Source: Carya illinoinensis
Taxonomy: Eukaryota; Streptophyta; Magnoliopsida; Fagales; Juglandaceae
Length of the DNA stretch: 64,000 nucleotides
Direction: 5' to 3'
NCBI RefSeq assembly: GCF_018687715.1
Contig: NC_056765.1
Span: 28,490,254 to 28,554,253, forward strand
Made by a program: the position numbers and the translations under genes. The notes beneath the pieces were generated by a model. It saw only the letters and a program-made list of their open reading frames with translations, was not told the origin of the DNA and ran no database searches. Shown one piece after another: positions 57,391-64,000 of the stretch; position 1 is the first letter of the stretch; each line of letters opens with the position of its first letter.

Positions 57391-58734
57391 TGTTGAACCC
57401 AAGGTTTCAAGTTTTATGTGATTATAAATCTACACATGGATTTTAATGATAACAAATGAATTCAAAGAATAAAGGAGTTTCAAGCTCAAGTTGTTCACAC
57501 AATGGAATCAAGCACATCAAAGAACCAAGCATGAGCAAGAAGGAAACAAGTTCACATTAAAGTCATAGAGTAATATTGTAAATCTCTTAAAATTCAAAAT
57601 TAGGATTAATGCTCAAAATTAATATTTTATCATAAAGCATTAAAATACATTTTCCACATGTGCATGAATATTTTTGAAAATTAAATTTGAAAATTTTGAA
57701 AGATGATTGATTGTCATCTTTTGCATGTGCATACCTTAATTAAAGGGTTGAACTTTGAAAATATTAAAGATGATTGATTGTCATCTTTCACATGTGCATG
57801 TTTTATTTGAATATTTTCAAAAGTGATTGATGCTTTTTTAGACTTATACAAAAGGTAGATGATTTTGTTTGAAAATTTTGAAAAGTAAAGTATGCTCATT
57901 TTGTCATATGCAAAAAGTAAAAGATTAGGTTTGAATTTTTTGAAAAGGAAAGTGTGCTCATTTTGTCATATGCCAAAAGTAAAAGATTAGGTTTGATTTT
58001 TTTGAAAAAAAAATGAATGATGTTGTCTTTGACAATTGAAAAAGAAGAACCTTTTATTTGAATTTTTTGAAAAAGTGAATGATGTTGTCTTTGACATATG
58101 AATCTTTTTAAATTTGAATATGAAGTCTCATATGCCTATAAATAGATCATTTAAGAGCTTCACATTCACAACACCAAGAGCATACAACATTCATTCAAAG
58201 CTTTCATTCTCTCTTCTCTAAGCATTGAGCCTTAATCCTTGTTCATTTTGAGAAATATAGTTTGCGCTGTATTGTTCTTATTTCACTCATTGAGGAGTGT
58301 TTTCTGATAACCTACCCACTATCAGCTCTTGTATCAGAAAAAAGGTGTGTATAACCCTTGTGTGTGTAGAAAGTATTCTACACGGGGAATAGTCGAATCA
58401 CCACGTGTAAGGTGATTGCAAGTGTAGAGGGTGTTCTACACGGATCCTTTGTAGCGGTGTTGTTCAAAGGTGTAATAGGTTTCTATCTCTACCTGAAGGA
58501 GGTTTAATAGTGAATTTGGGAATCCTCAAGGGGTAGCTTGAGGCGAGGACGTAGGCAGTGGGGCCGAACCTCGTTAACATACTGAGTTTGCTTCTCTCTT
58601 ACCCTTACTCTTTATATTTATTGTTATTTCATATTTTGTTTATATTTTATATTATATATTTGATTTATAATTGTTATTTTTTTTTTAATACAAATCAATT
58701 CACCCCCCTTCTTGTGTTAGTCATCTAGGCAACA
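57391..58734 (+). repeat. 5' LTR of the SIRE-like element
   Basis: It begins TGTTGAACCC and ends GGCAACA, the TG...CA form with short inverted ends, two bases before the primer site. Between about 57660 and 58100 it consists of diverged tandem units of 61-67 bp. Downstream lie the TATA box and the R/U5-like part. Confidence 0.82.
58137..58144 (+). promoter_or_regulatory. TATA box in the SIRE-like LTR
   Basis: TATAAATA, in the context GCCTATAAATAGATC, lies about 600 bp upstream of the primer-binding site, just after the tandem-repeat zone. That is the expected position for the Pol II promoter of a plant LTR, with transcription starting about 30 bp downstream. Confidence 0.65.
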
Positions 58735-58736
58735 AT

Positions 58737-58748
58737 TGGTATCAGAGC
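58737..58748 (+). promoter_or_regulatory. Primer-binding site, initiator Met tRNA type
   Basis: TGGTATCAGAGC, two bases after the LTR end, is the classic plant Copia primer site complementary to the 3' end of initiator methionine tRNA. Confidence 0.93.
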
Positions 58749-58793
58749 TGAGAGCTCTATTATAAGACTAACTATCTTTTGAGTTAAGATCTT

Positions 58794-60273
58794 ATGGCTA
58801 ACATTTTCAGCTTCGTTTGGTGAAGGCCAATCTAGCAGTCGGCCTCCACTCTTTTGTGGAGATAATTACTCATTCTGGAAAGTTAGAATGAGAATATTCC
58901 TTCAGGCTCAAGGTCGAGAAATCTGGAAATGTATTGTAAATGGACCTTATATTCCAACAAAAGTGGTTGATGGAGTAAAGGTCAAAAAGGAAGAAGAAGA
59001 GTTTGATCGTGAAGACGATAGACTTTATACTTTGAATTTAACTGCTATGAATTTATTATTTAATGCTCTCAATGGAAATGAGTTTAATAGAGTAATGACT
59101 TGTGCTACGGCAAAAGAAATTTGGGATAACTTGGAAGTTACTTATGAAGGAACTTCGCAAGTCAAGGAATCAAAAATTTATATTCTTACTCATGAATATG
59201 AAATGTTTAAGATGAATAATGATGAATCTATTTTTAATATGCACACTCGTTTTACTAACATCATAAACAGCTTGACAGCTCTTGGCAAAGTTTATTCCAA
59301 GGTGGAGATAGTAAGAAAAATTCTCAACTCTCTACCAAAACGCTGGGAATCAAAAGTGACAGCGATTCTTGAAGCTAGAGACCTCAAGAAGCTCGAAGTC
59401 AATGAACTCATCGGGTCACTTATCACCCATGAGTACACATTGAAAAGAGGAGAAGAAGAAGGAAAGCCAAAGAAGAGCTTAGCACTTAAAGCTGTTCCTC
59501 ATGAAAGTGAAAGTGATGAAGATGAGAAAAATGAAGATAAAGATGAAGAAGTTGCGATGATAATAAGAAGAATTCAAAGGTTCTTGAAGAAAAATAGAAC
59601 TCCTCCGAGGAAATCCTTCAAAAAGTTTTCCAAGAAAGATTCAGATAAAAATGACACTTTAATTTGTTATAAATGCAATAAACCTGGTCATATCAAGCCA
59701 GATTGCCCTCTGCTAAAGAAAGATCGAAACAAGGGCAAGAAAGCAATGAAAGCTACATGGGATGATGATTCAAGTAGTTCAGATAGTGAAGCAAGCAATG
59801 AAGAATCAGCAAATCTTTGTCTTATGGCTAAAGATGACATTGAGGTAACAAATCTTGATAATATTGAAAATCCTTCATATGAAGAATTGCAAAATATTTT
59901 AGAAGAGCTATATGAGGAATTTGAAAAATTGGGTATCAAGTATACTGCTTTGAAAAAGAAAAATTCTTCTTTAACAAACGAAATTGAAATTTTAAGAAAA
60001 GAAAGTATCATTTTGAAAGATGAAAATCTTGAATTGAATAAGAAGAAAACCGATTTAGAAAATATTGTTGAAAACTTTACGAATGGAAAAAGAAATTTTG
60101 AAAAACTTCTTGGTAGTCAAAGATGTGTTTTTGACAAGGCAGGTTTGGGATATATGCCAAAACAAAAATACAAGCCTTATAAAAATTTCTTTGATAATCA
60201 TTCTACATCAAAGACTAATATTCAAAATTTTTTTCATAAAAATAATTTTGTCAAAAAAATGATATTATTATAA
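58794..60273 (+). pseudogene. Copia gag with CCHC knuckle, N-terminal frameshift
   Basis: The main frame is open from about 58830 (GEGQSS) to 60273. It shows the N-terminal gag signature (PPLFCGDNYSFWKVRM), a UBN2-type gag core with ATAKEIWDNLEVTYEG, an acidic/basic linker, a CCHC zinc knuckle (CYKCNKPGHIKPDC, 59668-59709) and a C-terminal coiled coil. The likely start ATG (58794) is out of frame with this by one base and meets a stop within ten codons, so a small indel lies between 58797 and 58830. Gag would package element RNA into cytoplasmic virus-like particles. Confidence 0.82.
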
Positions 60274-60499
60274 TCATTCAAGTTTTTCATATATGTCACA
60301 TGCTATTTGCAATTTTTGTAATAGAAATGGTCATAATTATCATACTTGTCCTATTAGAAGAAATCATACAATGACTATTAGGGCCATATAGGTACTTAAA
60401 AATCTTGTTTCTTCTAATACTAATAAATAAAGGACCCAAAGAACTTGAGTACCAAGAAAAATCATTTTAATTGTTTTTATAGGTATGCATGAAGTCTTC

Positions 60500-63400
60500 C
60501 ACAAGCAAAAACAAATGGTTTTTAGATAGTGGATGTTCAAGACACATGACGGGAGACAAGACTAAGTTCTTTGATCTTAGATCTAAAGAATAAGGACACG
60601 TGACATTTGGAGACAACTCGAAAGGGAAGATCGTGGGAATAGGTAAAATTGGTAATGAATCTTCTCTCATAATTGAATATGTTCTACTTGTTGAAGGTTT
60701 AAAACATAATCTTTTGAGTATAAGTCAATTATGTGATAAAGGATCTACAGTTACTTTCAAAATGGATAAATGCATTATTTTGAATGATTATGATTGTAAT
60801 ATTTGTTTTATTGCTTTTAGAAACAATAATGTTTATACAATTGATTTTGAAGAAATTACCTCACAAGATGCTATTTGCTTTTCAGTTCAAAATGAAACTA
60901 GTTGGTTATGGCATAGAAGATTAGGTCATGCCAACATGGAACTTATTTCCAAACTTTCAAAAAATGATCTTGTGAGAGGTTTACCAAAAACATATTTTCT
61001 TAAAGACAAAATTTGTGATGCATATCAATTTGGTAAACAAACAAAAACTTCTTTTAAAACTAAGAAACATATTTCCACTACTAGACCATTGCAACTGATA
61101 CACATGGATCTTTTTGGACCAAATAGAGTTGCAAGTCTAGGAGGAAAATATTATGCATTTGTTATTGTTGATGATTTCTCTAGATATACTTGGGTCATCT
61201 TTCTTGCTCATAAAGATGAGACACATAATGCCTTTACCAAGTTATGCAAGAGAATTCAAAATGAAAAGGGCTATACTATTTCAAGTATCCGAAGTGATAG
61301 GGGAAAAGAGTTTGTTAATAAAAATATTGAAACATTTTGTGATGAAAACGGTTTTGTGCATAATTTTTCTGCTCCTCGAACTCCTCAACAAAATGGGGTA
61401 GTAGAGAAGAAAAATAGATTTCTTCAAGAGATGGCAAGAACAATGCTCAATGAGAACAACTTGCCTAGTTATTTTTGGGCCGAAGCGGTAAGTACTGCAT
61501 GTTATGTTATAAATAGAGTTATGCTAAGGTCTAAGTTAGATAAAACCCCTTATGAGCTTTGGAATGAGAAAAAGCCCAACATTGGTTACTTTCATGTATT
61601 TGGATGCAAATGTTTTATTTTGAATGACAGGGATAATTTAGGCAAATTTGATACAAAATCTGATGAAGGTATCTTTCTCGGATATTCTACTAATAGTAAA
61701 GCTTATAGAGTATTCAATAAAAAGACTTTGACTGTACAAGAATCTATGCATGTAGTATTTGATGAATCTAATTCTTCACTTTCCAAGAAATCTATTGATG
61801 AAGAAACAGGAGGTATAAATAATACGGAAAGTCTCAATCTCAACAAAGAGAAAACAATAGAGGAAGTTCAACATGGAGCCATTAGGAAAGATCATCAAAA
61901 TTTAATACAAGATGCAATCAAATAGTGAAAATTTGTGAAAGATCATTCAGTGGAACAAATTTTGGGAGAACCTTCACAAGGTGTAAGTACTCGATCATCT
62001 CTTAGAAATATTTACAATCATACTGCTTTTCTATCTCAAATTGAACCCAAAAATATTGATGACGCACTTCTCGATGAATCTTGAATTCTAGCTATGCAAG
62101 AAGAGTTGAATCAATTTGAAAGAAATGATGTTTGGACACTTGTTCCTAGACCCAAAAATCATACTATTATTGGAACAAAATGGGTTTTTAGAAACAAGAA
62201 AGATGAGTCCGGAGTCATTACTAGAAATAAGACTCGACTTGTAGCTCAAGGTTTTAATCAAGAAGAAAGAATCGATTATGATGAGACATATGCGTCGCAA
62301 GATTAGAAGCTATTCGAATGCTACTTGCATATGCTTGTTATAAAGATTTCAAACTTTTTCAAATGGATGTTAAAAGTGCTTTCTTAAATGGTTTTATAAA
62401 TGAAGAGGTATATGTTGAGCAACCTCCAGGTTTTGAAAATCATATTTCCCCAAATCATGTTTTGAAACTCACAAAAGCACTATATGGACTTAAACAAGCT
62501 CCTAGAGCTTGGTACGAAAGACTTAGTGGTTTCTTGATTGAAAAAGGTTTTTCAAGAGGAAAAATCGACACAACTCTTTTCATTAAATATGAAAATGATG
62601 ATATTCTTTTGATTCAGATTTATGTTGATGATATAATATTCGGTGCTACTAATGAAAATATGTGTCAAGTTTTTGCTAAGACTATGCAGGAAGAATTTGA
62701 GATGAACATGATGGGAGAACTTACATTCTTTCTCAGATTGCAAATTAAGCAAGCAAAAAGTGGGACATTCATCAATCAATCAAAATATATTAAGGAATTA
62801 CTGAAGAAGTTTGGGATGGAAATGCTAAGGAAATTGGAACACCAATGAGCCCATCAACTAAACTTGATAAAGATGAATCCGGTAAGCCAGTTGACTCGAA
62901 AATATATCGAGGTATGATTGGTAGCTTATTATATTTAACAGCCAGTAGATCAGATATTATGTTTAGTGTGTGCTTATGTGCACGCTTTCAATCATCTCCA
63001 AAAGAATCACATTTAATTGCAGTTAAGCGCATTCTTAGATATCTTAGTGGTACAATTAACCTAGAGTTATGGTACTCTAAGCACACATCTTTCGATCTAA
63101 TCAGCTACACAGATGCAGATTATGCTGGCTGTAAAATAGATCGAAAAAGCACTAGTGGAGCATGTCATTTCTTAGGTCATGCATTAGTTTCCTGGTTTAG
63201 TAAAAAATAAAATTCTGTTGCACTATCTACTGCTGAGGCAGAATATGTTGCTGCGGGTAGTTGTTGTGCTCAAGTTCTCTACATGAAGCAACAACTTGAA
63301 GATTTTAAACTCAAGTATAATCACATTCCAATCAAATGTGATAATACAAGTGCTATAAATCTTTCAAAAAACCCAATACAACATTCTAGAACTAAGCATA

Positions 63401-63573
63401 TTGAAATAAGATATCATTTTCTTCGAGATCATGTGCAGAAAGGCGATATAGTACTAGAATTCACAAACACATACGATCAGTTAGCAGATATTTTCACAAA
63501 GCCTTTACCAGAAGATAGATTATGTATGATCATAAGAGAAATAGGTATGATGCATGCTATGAATATCTCTTAA
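60500..63573 (+). pseudogene. Copia pol: protease, integrase, RT, RNase H; several lesions
   Basis: The protease motif (WFLDSGCSRHMTGD) is at 60519-60560, with an in-frame stop near 60591. Gag-pre-integrase (WLWHRRLGHANMELI) is at about 60904; the following Cys pair reads CDAY where the family has C-x2-C. Integrase DDE residues are seen in HMDLFGP, SDRGKEF and GVVEKKN. After stops at 61923-61925 and near 62081, the RT frame starts (WVFRNKKDESG), shifts near 62295, passes [22 protein letters not shown] and YVDDIIFG, and shifts again near 62822. RNase H (YTDADYAG) meets a stop at 63208 before STAEAEY and ends at 63573. Each domain is recognisable, but no continuous polyprotein exists. Confidence 0.85.
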
Positions 63574-63620
63574 AAGATAGACTAGAGTCAATAAAAATAG
63601 AGATAGATTTTTTAATACTT

Positions 63621-64000
63621 TTACATAAACTTGAGATTCTTAGCCTCATGTTTGAGACGCTCATTCTCTTCATACAATATCATGTCATTCTTATCCATGG
63701 GAACCGGCAAGCGGAATGAAGAATCTAATAAAAATTTCAATTGTTTATTTTTCTGCCGAATGATTCCTTCCCTTGTGTGAGACTCTTGAACAATTTGTTG
63801 AAGTACAACAATTTGTTCTTTGAGCTTTTCAACTTCGTGATTTTTGGCTTGTAGCCGCTGAGAAAAAGCAACAATAGAGGAAGAGTAGCGAGTCCCAAGA
63901 CTCACCAAGTCATAAATAGCATCAGAATCTGACTTATTAGTCAGATTATTATTTTCTTGCTGCAACATGGCACCAATGGCAGTTGCAGAAAGGACAGGAG
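63621..64000 (-). CDS. Antisense ORF of the SIRE-like element, coiled-coil protein, partial
   Basis: A minus-strand frame is open from the window edge (64000, 5' side incomplete) to a stop at 63621, with an internal ATG at 63968. The visible 115 residues after that ATG are rich in E, K, Q and L with heptad-like spacing (QRLQAKNHEVEKLKEQIVVL, then QENNN and ENERLKHEAKNL), suggesting a coiled coil. It lies between the RNase H stop (63573) and the expected 3' LTR, antisense to gag-pol. Extra ORFs at this position, some antisense, are known from several plant LTR-retrotransposon lineages, with unclear function. I do not recognise a domain. Confidence 0.5.
   Translation of the reverse strand, partial: PVLSATAIGAMLQQENNNLTNKSDSDAIYDLVSLGTRYSSSIVAFSQRLQAKNHEVEKLKEQIVVLQQIVQESHTREGIIRQKNKQLKFLLDSSFRLPVPMDKNDMILYEENERLKHEAKNLKFM

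Larger units (their letters stand above)
57391..64000 (+). mobile_element. SIRE/Maximus-like Copia retrotransposon, runs off the right edge
   Basis: A 1344-bp 5' LTR (57391-58734), a primer-binding site, gag with zinc knuckle, protease, integrase, reverse transcriptase and RNase H follow in Copia order to 63573. An antisense ORF then follows, and the window ends before any 3' LTR. The gag type, the long LTR and the extra downstream ORF suggest the SIRE/Maximus lineage (inference). Domain sequence is well preserved, but at least six frame lesions are present, so this copy is probably inactive. Confidence 0.87.

Noticed and set aside
1..64000. CRISPR arrays, bacterial operons, plasmid or phage features.
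   Set aside because: All repeats are explained as plant transposons, microsatellites or exon duplications; genes have spliceosomal introns.

Overview
The window is nuclear DNA of a woody eudicot. The basis is AT-rich intergenic sequence, GT-AG introns, four spliced plant genes and a dense load of plant retrotransposons and MITEs. The dispersed repeats look to me like those of Fagales (walnut/hickory/oak relatives), but that is an impression, not a proven placement.

Layout. 1-4082 is AT-rich and gene-free, with low-complexity runs. 4091-4827 is a short hAT-type element with a perfect 8-bp target duplication. 5113-8121 (+) is a complete eight-exon purple acid phosphatase gene. 8923-13291 is an old, broken Copia retrotransposon with 174-bp LTRs. 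13.3-20.4 kb is gene-poor and holds several MITEs, one nested inside another, plus a diverged copy of the 0.3-0.86 kb segment. 21260-36224 (+) is a complete 12-exon gene for a SCAB-type (stomatal closure-related) actin-binding protein. Its 5.3-kb intron 5 carries an antisense LINE, a recombined TRIM array, truncated LINE tails and a tRNA-type SINE. 38178-39653 (-) is a single-exon DC1-domain (Cys/His-rich C1) gene. 39981-41516 is a MULE-like element with an 11-bp target duplication and possible captured sequence. 45613-49030 is a non-autonomous LTR element with a 5-bp duplication. 50309-54100 (+) is a FAR1-RELATED SEQUENCE gene whose N-terminus is encoded by five tandemly duplicated 90-bp exons; a one-base shift in a G run interrupts its large exon. 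55127-55683 (-) is a two-exon GRF-zinc-finger/coiled-coil/membrane protein gene, convergent with the FRS gene. From 57391 to the right edge runs a SIRE/Maximus-like Copia element (5' LTR, PBS, gag, pol). It has several frame lesions and an antisense ORF downstream of RNase H; its 3' LTR is outside the window.

The host genes are functionally unrelated (phosphate scavenging, actin/stomata, C1-type signalling or defence, FAR1-type transcription). They form no operon or pathway cluster. The most unusual observations are the FRS exon array, the TIR signature shared by the MULE-like element and two hairpin MITEs, the multi-LTR TRIM array and the antisense ORF of the SIRE-like element. I saw no tRNA, rRNA or CRISPR. 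Exon borders were assigned by eye from GT/AG sites and reading-frame continuity, with no transcript data.
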